The position numbers were made by a program, and so were the translations under genes. Of a stretch of 36,336 nucleotides of DNA, positions 8,752-17,243 are shown piece after piece; positions within the stretch are counted from its first letter, which is position 1, and every line of letters starts with the position of its first letter. The DNA is from Omnitrophica WOR_2 bacterium RIFOXYA2_FULL_38_17 (GTDB lineage: Bacteria; Omnitrophota; Gorgyraeia; Zapsychrales; Zapsychraceae), in the NCBI GenBank assembly GCA_001805965.1, contig MHHG01000044.1:1-36336 (forward strand), in the 5' to 3' direction. The notes beneath the pieces are model-generated. The model did not search any database, was not told where the DNA came from, and saw only the letters and a program-made list of their open reading frames with translations.

Positions 8752-9198
8752 ATGCAAAAAGGTCGAAGAAAAAAAGTACGTTATATACAAAAGATGCCGC
8801 AAACATCGCAGTTTTCACCGAGGGGCAAACCGGGACGTCCCGACGAAGTTGAGCTGAAGATCGACGAATATGAAGCGATAAAGCTGGCTGACTATCAGGG
8901 CTATGACCAGTCGCAAGGCGCACAGATCATGGGCATCTCAAGGCCTAGTTTTGGCAGGATATTGCGCAATGGCAGAAAAATTATTGCTGATGCTTTGGTA
9001 AATGGAAAAATTATAAGGATCAGGATCGGTGATGTTCAGGTTGGTGTAAGGCAAAAGAACATGCCGTTAAAGAATGATATTGTTAGCGAGGATATGCTGA
9101 TAGAGGAAACAATAAGGAAAAGCATTATCAAGTTTACAGCAAGAAAGAGCGAAATAAGCAATCCTGTCCAGCCGTTAACGCAGAAAGTATCCCAGTAA
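8752..9198 (+). CDS. DUF134-family helix-turn-helix regulator
   Basis: The 148-residue basic protein matches the DUF134 pattern: an Arg/Lys-rich start, FSPRGKPGRP (about 22-31), VELKIDEYEAIKLADYQG, then a sigma-like helix-turn-helix (QSQGAQIMGISRPSFGRILR) and a KIIADALVNGK helix. DUF134 members are predicted small DNA-binding proteins of the YlxM/p13-like type. A strong SD (GGGGGAG at 8741-8747) precedes the ATG. The C-terminal part after about residue 95 is not conserved as far as I can tell. Two palindromes overlapping its own promoter suggest autoregulation. The gene is monocistronic, and the next gene converges from the other strand. Confidence 0.88.
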   Translation: MQKGRRKKVRYIQKMPQTSQFSPRGKPGRPDEVELKIDEYEAIKLADYQGYDQSQGAQIMGISRPSFGRILRNGRKIIADALVNGKIIRIRIGDVQVGVRQKNMPLKNDIVSEDMLIEETIRKSIIKFTARKSEISNPVQPLTQKVSQ

Positions 9199-9532
9199 AG
9201 ACTGATTTTGTATCAAATTTTCTCCTCTTTATCAACTTCCTATAATATACGTTATGTTAACTAGACAAATAGTGAAATATGGCTGTAAGCCTAGTTTTAT
9301 TATGCATTTACGCTATTATTTTATTTCCTGTGGAAAACATGCCTCAAACTTACTTCTAATATAACAGTTTTACTATCCGTTGCCCTTTTTTACATTTTTA
9401 TACATTTGTTGATATATATCTTGTTTTTGTATAGTTAATAGTTTGTAGCTTGTGGGTTTTAACTTGAATGGTTAAGGTTAAAGTTGATTGGAATATTAGG
9501 GGAAATGTTCTGTTGTTTTAATAATAATTAAA
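9199..9532. other. Gene-free AT-rich spacer
   Basis: This stretch lies between the converging DUF134 gene and the PNPOx-like gene. It is T-rich, with no open frame with SD or protein-like composition and no strong hairpin apart from the terminator at its right end. I see nothing else that I can support. Confidence 0.5.
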
Positions 9533-9579
9533 AAGAGGCCCCCCCTTTTTTTTCTTGTGAATACTTAAGGGAGGGTCTT
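9533..9579 (-). terminator. Rho-independent terminator, probably bidirectional
   Basis: A C-run (9539-9545) flanked by AAGA and TT pairs with AAGGGAGGGTCTT (9567-9579), leaving a GG bulge and one mismatch. Read on the - strand, the GC-rich stem is followed by CTTTTTAATT, the expected tail for ending the PNPOx-like gene. On the + strand a T-rich run also follows, so it may serve both converging genes. Confidence 0.65.
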
Positions 9580-9604
9580 ATATTTTTATATGTTTTTAAA
9601 ATGC

Positions 9605-10015
9605 TTAGAAATCAACCTTAACCGGGTTTTGAAGTTCCATTGACATGGCTTCAACGGTTTGTACATCAATTTCAATTAATGAAAAATTGGGGTCTTTTGG
9701 GCCATCAAAATATTGTCTTAAATTTGGCACATTGTTCCAGAGCAGTTCTTTTTTTGCCAGAACATCGCTTTGTTTGGCTTTTCCGGAAAGCCTGCAAAAT
9801 GACATTTTTCTATCAACGAAGCACATTTCAACTAGGGGGTTTATTTTTATCTGTTCCAATGTCCTTGAACCTGGAACCAATGCAACAAGAAGATTGTTGT
9901 TATCAGCATTGTAGTAAGGTGCTAAAGGACGAACCCTGGGCTGGCTTCCTTCAACTGTTGAAAAAAGGCAATAGCCTGAATCACTGATAATGTCTAAAAT
10001 ATCATCTTTTGTCAT
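9605..10015 (-). CDS. Pyridoxamine 5'-phosphate oxidase-like (FMN split-barrel) protein
   Basis: The start is set at ATG 10015 because AGGAG lies just upstream (AAAGGAGAGGTC then ATG). The open frame extends further, but that part lies inside the upstream gene. The 136-residue product shows PNPOx-fold features: ISDSGYCLFSTVEGSQPRVR, PLAPYYNADNNNL, GSRTLEQIKINPLVEMCFVD and a C-terminal FSLIEIDVQTVEAMSM strand. Small members of this family bind FMN or F420 and include flavin reductases and nitroimidazole reductases; the substrate cannot be read from sequence. It starts 19 nt after the xdhC stop and was probably co-transcribed with it. Confidence 0.85.
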   Translation of the reverse strand: MTKDDILDIISDSGYCLFSTVEGSQPRVRPLAPYYNADNNNLLVALVPGSRTLEQIKINPLVEMCFVDRKMSFCRLSGKAKQSDVLAKKELLWNNVPNLRQYFDGPKDPNFSLIEIDVQTVEAMSMELQNPVKVDF

Positions 10016-10034
10016 GACCTCTCCTTTGGATATA

Positions 10035-10838
10035 TTAAGGATTTCTTTTGAATTTTGCAGTTCCAATTGAATCTTTATTGGTAACTGAAATGATTTCCGC
10101 GGCAATTGAAATAGCGATTTCTTCTGGTGTTTGAGCTCCGATATCTATGCCTACAGGTATTTTGATCTTCTTTAAATATTTCTGGTCAACACCTTCTTTT
10201 TTTAATTGAGCAAGAAATTTTGTACGTTTGAGCTTGCTTGATATTACTCCGATGTATGCTGCGTTCGACCTTACTACAGCTTTCAAGCAATCATAATCAA
10301 ATTCGTGGCCATGCGTAACTATTATAATGAAAGTGTTTTGATCAATAGGAAGTTTTGCTAAATATTTTGCCTGATCAGAGAAAATTACCTTATCTATATG
10401 CGGAAATCGTTTTTTTCTTGAAAATTCTTTTCGTGCATCTATTACAGAAACTTCAAAATTCAGCATTTTCCCTATCGCAGAAAGTGGCAGGGCAATATGG
10501 CCGCCACCGCAAATAACAAGCTTGTTCTTCTTTGTAAAAGGTTCAATAAAGACCTTTATCTGGCCACCGCAGATCGGCTGGCCTTTTTTGCCCAAAAGAT
10601 CATATGTAAAGAGAGTTGATCTTTTTTGTTTTATGGCTTTTAGGCACTCTTCCCGGGCTTTTTTTTCATTAGAGCCCCCTCCGATCGTTCCAAACAAGGA
10701 GCCATCTTCAAGCACGATCATTTTAGCGCCTGTTTTTCTTGGAGTGCCTTTTCCAGTAGTTTCAACTACAGTGGCAAAAGCAAAACTTCTGCCCTTTTGA
10801 GCAGCTTCAAAAGCCTTAATTAAAAGTTCATTATCCAT
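10035..10838 (-). CDS. xdhC: XdhC/CoxI-family molybdenum-hydroxylase maturation factor
   Basis: The 267-residue length is typical of XdhC. The N-terminal XdhC_CoxI domain shows AFATVVETTGKGTPRKTGAKM and GTIGGGSNEKK. The C-terminal Rossmann domain has LVICGGGHIALPLSAIGK, then FIIIVTHGHEFDYDCLKAVV, AAYIGVISSKLKR and GIDIGAQTPEEIAISI. Family knowledge: XdhC binds the molybdopterin cofactor and supports its sulfuration before insertion into xanthine-dehydrogenase-type enzymes. The hydroxylase subunits and MocA lie within 8 kb. The ATG is unusual because no SD precedes it; a strong hairpin and T8 tract end only about 3 nt upstream. Confidence 0.92.
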   Translation of the reverse strand: MDNELLIKAFEAAQKGRSFAFATVVETTGKGTPRKTGAKMIVLEDGSLFGTIGGGSNEKKAREECLKAIKQKRSTLFTYDLLGKKGQPICGGQIKVFIEPFTKKNKLVICGGGHIALPLSAIGKMLNFEVSVIDARKEFSRKKRFPHIDKVIFSDQAKYLAKLPIDQNTFIIIVTHGHEFDYDCLKAVVRSNAAYIGVISSKLKRTKFLAQLKKEGVDQKYLKKIKIPVGIDIGAQTPEEIAISIAAEIISVTNKDSIGTAKFKRNP

Positions 10839-10840
10839 AA

Positions 10841-10884
10841 TAAAAAAAAGGGGGGACAGTCCCCAATCGGGGACTGTCCCCTTT
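10841..10884 (-). terminator. Perfect 13-bp hairpin with T8 tail between cyclophilin and xdhC
   Basis: GGGGACAGTCCCC (10852-10864), a 4-nt loop AATC and GGGGACTGTCCCC (10869-10881) form a perfect 13-bp stem. On the - strand it is followed by a T8 tract (10842-10849), the form of an intrinsic terminator for the cyclophilin gene. Each arm is itself a near-palindrome, which also fits a dispersed REP-like element. Confidence 0.75.
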
Positions 10885-10892
10885 AGTTATCT

Positions 10893-11465
10893 TTATTTTA
10901 CAACGTATGCCCTGATGATCTTTTGATCTTCAACAGGTTTGTCACCTCTGCCAACTTGGGTATTTTCAATGGCATCAACAGCTTCATAGCCGCTAATAAC
11001 TTCGCCGAAAATGGTGTGTTTCATGTTTAGCCATGGTGTTGGTACTGTGGTAATAAAGAATTGGCTTCCGTTAGTGTTAGGTCCTGCGTTAGCCATAGCA
11101 AGAAGGCCTTTTTTGTCAAAAGTCACTTTCTGGGTGACTTCGTCCTTGAATTTTCCTCCCCAAAGGCTTTCCCCTCCCCTTCCTGTTCCTGTGGGGTCTC
11201 CACCCTGGATCATGAAATTCTTTATGACCCTGTGAAAGATTATTCCATCATAGTAGCCTTTTTCGATAAGGCCGAGGAAGTTTTCGCAGGTTTTTGGAGC
11301 AATACTTGTGAACAGCTGTATTTCTATATCGCCTTGGTTGGTTTCCAGAATTACCTTTGTAGTATCTGACATTGTAATATCTCCTTCTTGAGCTTTAGCG
11401 TTAAAAATTGTTATGTTTGATATTAGTAGCAGAGCAAAAATAATTAATAATAATTTTTTGATCAT
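10893..11465 (-). CDS. Cyclophilin-type peptidyl-prolyl cis-trans isomerase
   Basis: The cyclophilin core is complete: [16 protein letters not shown] (catalytic Arg), [19 protein letters not shown] and [14 protein letters not shown], with the Trp found in human CypA. The long form starts at ATG 11465 after GGGAG and begins with a signal peptide (about residues 1-25, hydrophobic 4-20, NAKA at the end), giving 190 residues for export. A second in-frame ATG at 11372 has an even better SD (AAGGAG at 11381-11386, 8-nt spacing) and would yield a 159-residue cytoplasmic form. The gene follows the coiled-coil gene after 43 nt. It catalyses prolyl isomerisation during folding. Confidence 0.95.
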   Translation of the reverse strand: MIKKLLLIIFALLLISNITIFNAKAQEGDITMSDTTKVILETNQGDIEIQLFTSIAPKTCENFLGLIEKGYYDGIIFHRVIKNFMIQGGDPTGTGRGGESLWGGKFKDEVTQKVTFDKKGLLAMANAGPNTNGSQFFITTVPTPWLNMKHTIFGEVISGYEAVDAIENTQVGRGDKPVEDQKIIRAYVVK

Positions 11466-11508
11466 TTTATTTCTCCCTTTGTTTGATTTAGATAACATTG
11501 AAATGTCG

Positions 11509-13356
11509 CTAAAAATTATTTTCCTCATTTTGTTTTGGTTCGGCAAATGGATCCGGGGGTAAAGAAAGGAATTCTGTCTCTTCTTCATCATTATCATCAT
11601 CAGATTCATCGTAATTTGGGTCTTCAGCAGGCTCTTCAGGTTGTTCTGACGGAGAGGTGTTCTCAATAGATTCAAAAATGTCTTCTTTGGAGATTTTAGT
11701 TCCTGTTTTATCACCAGAGCGTTTTTCGCCTGCAGATGCTTTTTTTGATGGTGTCGAGTCATATGTGCTGCTATGGTCTGCAGGCTTTGCAAGCTCTTCA
11801 AAGATCTTCATTTTAGGATTAGCAGGCTTTTCTTTAGTCTCATCCTGAGGGGCTATCGGAGAAGTTGTTTTAGTAAAGGCCCTTTCAGATAATGGTTCGG
11901 GTGCTTCCGGAAATGTCGACACTTCAATAGGTTCTTCCTCAATTGAGGCTACGGGCAAAGGAATATCTCCTTCAGAAGGGCTTTCTTCAATCATTTCTTC
12001 CGGGAGAGATTCAGCAGCAGGCTCGGATCTCTCAGTCTCCGGCGATGTCATCTGAACAGAAACTTCATTATCGGGCATCAATGAAGATTCTTCAATTTCG
12101 GGATTTTTAATTGCTTCCTCTGCTGTATCTTGGGTATCTAAGTTTATATCCGGCGTCACGTCGGCAGAAGCTTCCAGGGAAGGCGCTTCTAAGGGAGGCT
12201 CTGCCTTTTCCTCTTGTGGAGTGTCGGGCACAACTGGCTTTGCAGCAGGTTTATTTTCAGCTTGAACACTATTATCTTGTTGATATGCGGCTGGACCATG
12301 TGTATGAGAAATAACCTGTTCTAAAGTAGCTTCGATAACAGGGATATCGTCAACATGTAATTCTTGTACAACAGGATCATAAGGGTTTTCTTCGGGAATA
12401 GCTTCAGAAGGCAATGGCTCAAATTCGGGATCAGTTACATTAATGTTTCTTTCAAGCAAAGAATTCTTTTCTTCAAGATGGACTATCTGGGTTTTATAGC
12501 TTTCATTCTCAGCGTTAAGTGAATTTAATTTAACCTGAATATTGCGGGTTTTTTCCTTTGTATTGTTAAGCTCAGATTCCAGAAGAGATTTTATTTTCTC
12601 AAATTCTTTTCTGTTCTGTGTTTCGTTCTGTATCTGTTTTTTTGTGTTTTCAAGTTCAGCCGATTTTTCTTCAAACAATGCCTGGAGTTTATCATACTTC
12701 TCTCTTAGCTCATTTGTTTTATCAGATGTTTCGGATTGTGCAGGCGGTTGTGCGGGAGCATATATCTGTGGCTCTTCATTAAAAGGATCTGTTGCTCCCT
12801 GGATTTGAGGCATTTCAAAAGATGGGCTTGTTTTTAAAGAGGCTGTTCCGGTTAAGGGTCCCTCATCTTTGGGGGCTTCGCTATTGTCTTCGTCCGGGAT
12901 GCTGAAATTGTCAGTTAAGTGTAATTGGTCACGAAGAGCCGCCATTTGATCTTTATCGCCTGAAGAGTCGGTTGAAACAGCATCATCAATTTTCTTCTTT
13001 CCAAATTTGCTTTTTAGCGCATTTATCTCAGGTATCTTGGGGATTTTAAGGCCTTTGAGCTTTTCTGTAAGTTCGCCTAACTTTGCTGTTATTGCAGTTA
13101 AAGGGCTGCTTTTTACTTTTGAAACAACCTGACCATCTTCTGTTAATGCTGGGCCTGCCAATATTTGTTCAGGTGGCGGCGGGGGCATTATTGATTCATC
13201 CGGTTCTTGGGTGGGGGATATCACGCCAAGAATATCCTCGGGCTCAAGTTTCTCTACAGCAAATATTGAATCGGCCTCTTTGTCGTTCTTAATGATCCAG
13301 AATATTCCACCCAGACCTGCTATGACGATTATTAAAATAACAATAAATCCGCCCAA
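11509..13356 (-). CDS. Membrane-anchored acidic coiled-coil protein, function unknown
   Basis: The start is TTG at 13356, supported by GGGAGG 6-11 nt upstream. The 615-residue product has one transmembrane helix (residues 4-22), a Pro-rich patch (58-62) and a Lys-rich segment (92-122). A coiled coil of about 100 residues (roughly 212-308) precedes a long, highly acidic, Pro/Ser/Glu-rich low-complexity tail that ends in runs of Asp and Glu (about 585-610). No enzymatic motif is seen. The layout suggests a tethered structural or scaffolding protein of the envelope, which is inference. It is transcribed toward the cyclophilin gene, so the two may be one unit, and it diverges from mocA across a 72-bp gap. 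Confidence 0.85.
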   Translation of the reverse strand: MGGFIVILIIVIAGLGGIFWIIKNDKEADSIFAVEKLEPEDILGVISPTQEPDESIMPPPPPEQILAGPALTEDGQVVSKVKSSPLTAITAKLGELTEKLKGLKIPKIPEINALKSKFGKKKIDDAVSTDSSGDKDQMAALRDQLHLTDNFSIPDEDNSEAPKDEGPLTGTASLKTSPSFEMPQIQGATDPFNEEPQIYAPAQPPAQSETSDKTNELREKYDKLQALFEEKSAELENTKKQIQNETQNRKEFEKIKSLLESELNNTKEKTRNIQVKLNSLNAENESYKTQIVHLEEKNSLLERNINVTDPEFEPLPSEAIPEENPYDPVVQELHVDDIPVIEATLEQVISHTHGPAAYQQDNSVQAENKPAAKPVVPDTPQEEKAEPPLEAPSLEASADVTPDINLDTQDTAEEAIKNPEIEESSLMPDNEVSVQMTSPETERSEPAAESLPEEMIEESPSEGDIPLPVASIEEEPIEVSTFPEAPEPLSERAFTKTTSPIAPQDETKEKPANPKMKIFEELAKPADHSSTYDSTPSKKASAGEKRSGDKTGTKISKEDIFESIENTSPSEQPEEPAEDPNYDESDDDNDEEETEFLSLPPDPFAEPKQNEENNF

Positions 13357-13392
13357 GGTTAGCCTCCCTTACGTTTTATTAAAAATTAATAT

Positions 13393-13422
13393 TTTACAAA
13401 TAATGTTTTGAAAATATATAAT
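13393..13422 (+). promoter_or_regulatory. Promoter of mocA, predicted to give a leaderless mRNA
   Basis: TTTACA (13393-13398), an 18-bp spacer and a perfect TATAAT (13417-13422). The usual start point, 6-7 nt after the -10 box, coincides with the ATG at 13429. No SD exists upstream of that ATG. Confidence 0.55.
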
Positions 13423-13428
13423 GATCGT

Positions 13429-14019
13429 ATGATTTCCTGTATTCTTTTGTCAGCCGGTTTTAGTTCACGCTTTGGCTCGCCAAAGGCTTTGGCAAAGCTC
13501 AACGGAGAAACTGTGATCGAGCATATTCAAAGATCTCTTCTTAACACTTTAATAGAAGAAATAATAATAGTATTAGGCAACAAAGCTGATAAGATCGAAC
13601 CGTTTGTATTAAACCATAAAAGAGTTAAGTTTGTCTACAATAAAGATAATAATTTTAGCCAGACGTCTTCATTCAAATGTGGATTAAACTGCATTTCTCA
13701 ACAGTCAAAGGGCATGATGCTTTTACCGGTTGATTATCCCTTTATATCCAGCGCCACGTTACAAGCTATTACAGCGGAGTTTGATAAGAAAAGCCCTCTT
13801 ATAATGATCCCGGCATATAAAGGCCAGAAGGGCCACCCTCCCCTATTTAGTTGTGAGCTAAAGAATGAATTTCTTCAACTGGGCAATGATGCCGGGTTAA
13901 ACACAGTTGCAAATAATCATAGAGAAAATGTGAATATACTTAATGTCGATGACAAGGGTGTAATAATGAGCTTTAACACAAAAGAAGAATTTGAGAATTT
14001 AAAGGCACAGGCTAGTTAA
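13429..14019 (+). CDS. mocA: MocA-like molybdenum cofactor cytidylyltransferase
   Basis: The 196-residue product is a MobA/MocA-type nucleotidyltransferase. It opens with LLSAGFSSRFGSPKAL (the LAAGxSxRxG-K motif), continues with MMLLPVDYPFIS (the metal-binding Asp region) and has QKGHPPLFSCELKNEFLQL, which fits MocA better than MobA. It would convert molybdopterin to the cytosine dinucleotide form used by xanthine-dehydrogenase-family enzymes. ATG 13429 is chosen because the conserved motif begins right after it. A TTG at 13408 is in frame but adds unconserved residues. It is transcribed opposite to its neighbours and ends 9 bp from the converging lipoprotein gene. Confidence 0.88.
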   Translation: MISCILLSAGFSSRFGSPKALAKLNGETVIEHIQRSLLNTLIEEIIIVLGNKADKIEPFVLNHKRVKFVYNKDNNFSQTSSFKCGLNCISQQSKGMMLLPVDYPFISSATLQAITAEFDKKSPLIMIPAYKGQKGHPPLFSCELKNEFLQLGNDAGLNTVANNHRENVNILNVDDKGVIMSFNTKEEFENLKAQAS

Positions 14020-14028
14020 GGTGTGTTC

Positions 14029-14418
14029 TTATTTAAATACCGCAACAACTGCTGTAAAATTAGCCCTTATGTAGCCATTTCCAATCAGTTTCTGGGCAGG
14101 TAGTTTCTTCCAGTAACCAGTAGCGTCTGTCTTAATATCGGTAATGACATCGCCGCCGAGTATGGCAGCTTCACGCTTTATTTTATCCATGACATTGTCT
14201 ATACTTTGCCTTCTTTCAGCGTTAACGGTGACAATTCCTATGATCTCATGAGGTTTGTCAATGGATTCAAGATAGACCACATCATTAATAGACGTTTTTG
14301 ATGGGTAGTAATTGGTGGTGATATCTTTTGAATCAACTCGATATAAGCTGCACGCGGAAAATATAATTGTTATTGCAATTAGAACTACTGGTAAAATTAG
14401 GGAAATGGTTTTTTTCAT
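14029..14418 (-). CDS. Small outer-envelope lipoprotein, function unknown
   Basis: The 129-residue product starts with a Lys-rich signal and hydrophobic core ending in a lipobox (IFSAC, lipidated Cys23). The mature part contains EIIGIVTVNAERRQ and AAILGGDVITDI, a small alpha/beta pattern seen in many uncharacterised lipoproteins. I cannot assign a role. It lies 33 nt downstream of the molybdenum-subunit gene and may be read through from it; only a weak SD (AAAGG) is visible. It converges on mocA with only 9 bp between the stops. Confidence 0.8.
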   Translation of the reverse strand: MKKTISLILPVVLIAITIIFSACSLYRVDSKDITTNYYPSKTSINDVVYLESIDKPHEIIGIVTVNAERRQSIDNVMDKIKREAAILGGDVITDIKTDATGYWKKLPAQKLIGNGYIRANFTAVVAVFK

Positions 14419-14451
14419 GATCTTTGCCTTTTTTAGTGAAAGATTGGTTAT

Positions 14452-16779
14452 CTAAATATCGTTTAGCTCTTGCTCTTTTAAAGCTTTAATGACTTTATCA
14501 GGAGTAAAGGGGAGTTCTTTTAAGCGAATTCCAACAGCGTCGAACACTGCATTTGCTATTGCCGCTGCTGTCGGAAGTAAAGCTGCTTCTCCCATTCCTT
14601 TTGCTCCATAAGGACCCTGAGGGTCTTTTGTTTCAATAAATATTGATTCCATTTTCGGGATATTGACGGATCTAGGGACTTTATAGTTTGTAAAATTCGA
14701 GTTCATTACTTTCCCATTCTGCATTTTGAGGTCTTCAAAAAAGGTGTAGCCCAGACCCATGATCAGCGATCCTTCTATCTGGCCTTCCACTGACTGGGGA
14801 TTAATTGCTTTGCCGATGTCATGTGCATCCCATAATTTAAGGACAGATATCTCACCAGTATCTTTGTTGACCTCTACTTCAGCGACTTGAGCCTCAAATC
14901 CGTAGCTGCCAGAAACGTTGCCCTCTCCTGTTCTGAAATCTATAGGAGTTGTCTTTGGATTGTAGCTCCCTCTTCCGATAATTTGTTTTCCGTAATTAAA
15001 TGAATAACAAAGCTCAAGTGCTTTAGAAAAAGACATTACCACTGAACCGCTATCTTTATTTATAACTTCTTCTGCCTGAATGTCAAGAATTTCAGCATCT
15101 AACTTATGTTCATCGGCAACTATCTCAAGTATTTGTTTTTTTGCATCTTTTGCCGCATTTAAGGTTGCGTTCCCTGATATGAATGTCACCCTGCTTGCAA
15201 AACTTCCCGTGTCAAAAGGCGTGATCTCAGTATCGGCAGAGGTACATTTTATCCTGTTGAAATCCACTCCAAGCTCATGCGCGGCTATTTGCGATAGAAC
15301 GGTATTTGAGCCTTGCCCAGTATCTGCGGCACCTGTAAATAGATAAACCGACCCGTCTTCCTCGATCTTTATGATCGAGCCTGCTGATTCGTGGGATTTG
15401 TACATTTTTGAACCCATAACGTCGGCAGCAATACCTATGCCTATGCCTCTGCATAAATTTGACTGTTTTCTGTATTTTTTCTTCCAGCCGCTGGCTTCAG
15501 TGACTTTTTCAATGCATTCCCGCAGCCCGTTGCTTGATATTATCATTTTATTGGTCGTAACCATATTCGGCCCGGTAATGTTCTTTAGGCGGAACTCTAT
15601 TGGGTCCATTTCGATCCCGTCGGCAAGCATGTCCATATGAGATTCGATCGAGAAGCCTGACTGAACCCCTCCGAAGCCTCTTATGGCGCCACTGATCGGG
15701 GTATTGGTGTAGACCCTGTAGCCTGATATCTTTAAATTCTTAATATTGTAAACCATGAATATTCTCATGGTCGCAGCTGCAAGTACGGTCGGGCCGTAAC
15801 TGCAGTATGCGCCTCCGTCTGCTATGACCTCTCCGGTAACGGCCATTAATGTCCCGTCTTTTTTAACTCCAGACTTTAATTTGTATATCATATTGTGTTT
15901 GCGCCTTGAAAAAGAGAATTCTTCTTCTCTGGTATAACACATTTTTACCGGGAGGCCAGAGGCCTTTTTTGATAACAGGCATGCTGCAAAATCCATAGGT
16001 AGCATTTCCAGCTTACCGCCAAACCCGCCACCGGAGGCCATTTTGATAACTCGAATATTGTTGAGCTCCATTTTTAAACATTTCGCAAGAGCTTCACGCA
16101 CCTTGAAAGGAGCCTGATGTGATATCCAGAGAGTTATCTTTTTTGAAAATTCTTCCCACTGTCCGATGCAAACATGGGGCTCCATGCAGGCATGTACAGC
16201 TGATTGGCTGTAAAAAATATCCTCCCTTACATAATCTGATTCTCTTAAAGCCCTTTCACAGTTCCCGAAATTGACCGGCAGGATAAGCCCTATATTGTTC
16301 CTGACATGGCTGTGGATTGACGGCGCTGATGGCTTCATAGCTTCTTGTGCGTCAAAGACAGCCGGAAGTATCTCGTATTCAACATCGATTAATTTTACGG
16401 CTTCAACAGCGGTCTCTTCATTAATTGCGGCAACAGCCCCGATCTCGTCACCTATATACCTTACTTTTTCCGACTCGAATGGCATCTGGTCCACTGTATG
16501 GGGAAAGAAGAATTCGTTTGAGCCGAACTTGATCTTGTGTGTGTCAGCCGCAGTCACAATAGCTTTCACCCCAGTCAGTTTTTCAGCTTTTGAAGTATCA
16601 ATATTTTTTATTATTGCATGAGGATGCGGGCTGCGTATCATTTTCCCATAAAGCATGTTCGGCAGATTAATGTCGTACGTGAACTTTGTCTGTCCTGTAA
16701 CGAGCCCCCTGCCATCAATGCGCGGGACATTTTTACCGACGGGGTTTAAAAATATATTAATATTTCTGTTGTCTTCCAT
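14452..16779 (-). CDS. Xanthine-dehydrogenase-family hydroxylase, molybdopterin-binding subunit
   Basis: The 775-residue length and motifs fit the large subunit of three-subunit molybdenum hydroxylases: GGGFGGK (250-256), IRGFGG (R367 matching the substrate Arg of xanthine dehydrogenases), TGAADTGQGSNTVLSQI and GAKGMGEAALLP with the catalytic base Glu731. The residue after GGGFGGK is Leu257, whereas bovine and Rhodobacter xanthine dehydrogenases have a substrate-orienting Glu there. The substrate may therefore not be xanthine. It is preceded by the 2Fe-2S subunit with a 2-nt gap and forms an operon in the order FAD, FeS, Mo. The cofactor is probably the cytosine dinucleotide, given mocA nearby. 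Confidence 0.93.
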   Translation of the reverse strand: MEDNRNINIFLNPVGKNVPRIDGRGLVTGQTKFTYDINLPNMLYGKMIRSPHPHAIIKNIDTSKAEKLTGVKAIVTAADTHKIKFGSNEFFFPHTVDQMPFESEKVRYIGDEIGAVAAINEETAVEAVKLIDVEYEILPAVFDAQEAMKPSAPSIHSHVRNNIGLILPVNFGNCERALRESDYVREDIFYSQSAVHACMEPHVCIGQWEEFSKKITLWISHQAPFKVREALAKCLKMELNNIRVIKMASGGGFGGKLEMLPMDFAACLLSKKASGLPVKMCYTREEEFSFSRRKHNMIYKLKSGVKKDGTLMAVTGEVIADGGAYCSYGPTVLAAATMRIFMVYNIKNLKISGYRVYTNTPISGAIRGFGGVQSGFSIESHMDMLADGIEMDPIEFRLKNITGPNMVTTNKMIISSNGLRECIEKVTEASGWKKKYRKQSNLCRGIGIGIAADVMGSKMYKSHESAGSIIKIEEDGSVYLFTGAADTGQGSNTVLSQIAAHELGVDFNRIKCTSADTEITPFDTGSFASRVTFISGNATLNAAKDAKKQILEIVADEHKLDAEILDIQAEEVINKDSGSVVMSFSKALELCYSFNYGKQIIGRGSYNPKTTPIDFRTGEGNVSGSYGFEAQVAEVEVNKDTGEISVLKLWDAHDIGKAINPQSVEGQIEGSLIMGLGYTFFEDLKMQNGKVMNSNFTNYKVPRSVNIPKMESIFIETKDPQGPYGAKGMGEAALLPTAAAIANAVFDAVGIRLKELPFTPDKVIKALKEQELNDI

Positions 16780-16781
16780 TA

Positions 16782-17243
16782 TTATGCCATTTTCTTAGCG
16801 GCTGTATCAACAGCTTCAAATATTTTCTGATAACATGCGCACCTGCACAAATTGCCGTCCAAAGATCTTTTGATCTCTTCGTGTGAAGGCTTTGGGTTAT
16901 TGTCCAGCAGTGCTTTCGATGACATTATCATTCCGGGGGTACAAAAACCGCATTGAACTGCGCCTTTGTCCAGGAAGGCCTGCTGTATTGGATGAAGTTC
17001 ATCACCTGACGAGAGCCCTTCAATTGTTTCCACTGAAGCTCCGTCACAATCGCATGCCATGGTGATGCATGATAATGCTGATCGGCCGTTAATTATTACG
17101 GTGCATGAACCGCATTCGGCTTCATCACAGCTTGATTTTGTCCCGGTTAATTTTAAATGGTCCCTGATCACTTCGAGAAGCGTTTCGTTCCCGTTGAGGT
17201 CAAGTTCCTGCTGCTTGCTGTTTAATGTTAGCTTTATTCTCAT
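16782..17243 (-). CDS. Xanthine-dehydrogenase-family hydroxylase, 2Fe-2S subunit
   Basis: The 153-residue protein carries both expected clusters. The plant-ferredoxin-type site uses C39, C44, C47 and C59 (SCDEAECGSCTV and SCI). The second site uses C98, C101, C133 and C135 (QCGFCTPGM and NLCRC). The motif usually written CRCTGY reads CRCACY here, adding Cys137 next to the cluster proximal to molybdenum. It passes electrons from the molybdenum centre to the FAD subunit. The start overlaps the FAD-subunit stop by 4 nt, so the two are translationally coupled. Confidence 0.95.
   Translation of the reverse strand: MRIKLTLNSKQQELDLNGNETLLEVIRDHLKLTGTKSSCDEAECGSCTVIINGRSALSCITMACDCDGASVETIEGLSSGDELHPIQQAFLDKGAVQCGFCTPGMIMSSKALLDNNPKPSHEEIKRSLDGNLCRCACYQKIFEAVDTAAKKMA

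Noticed and set aside
10016..10105. N-terminal extension of the PNPOx-like frame
   Set aside because: It overlaps the end of xdhC; ATG 10015 follows AGGAG and matches the family start.
11466..11801. N-terminal extension of the cyclophilin frame
   Set aside because: It lies inside the acidic coiled-coil gene in another frame; ATG 11465 has a good SD and a signal peptide.
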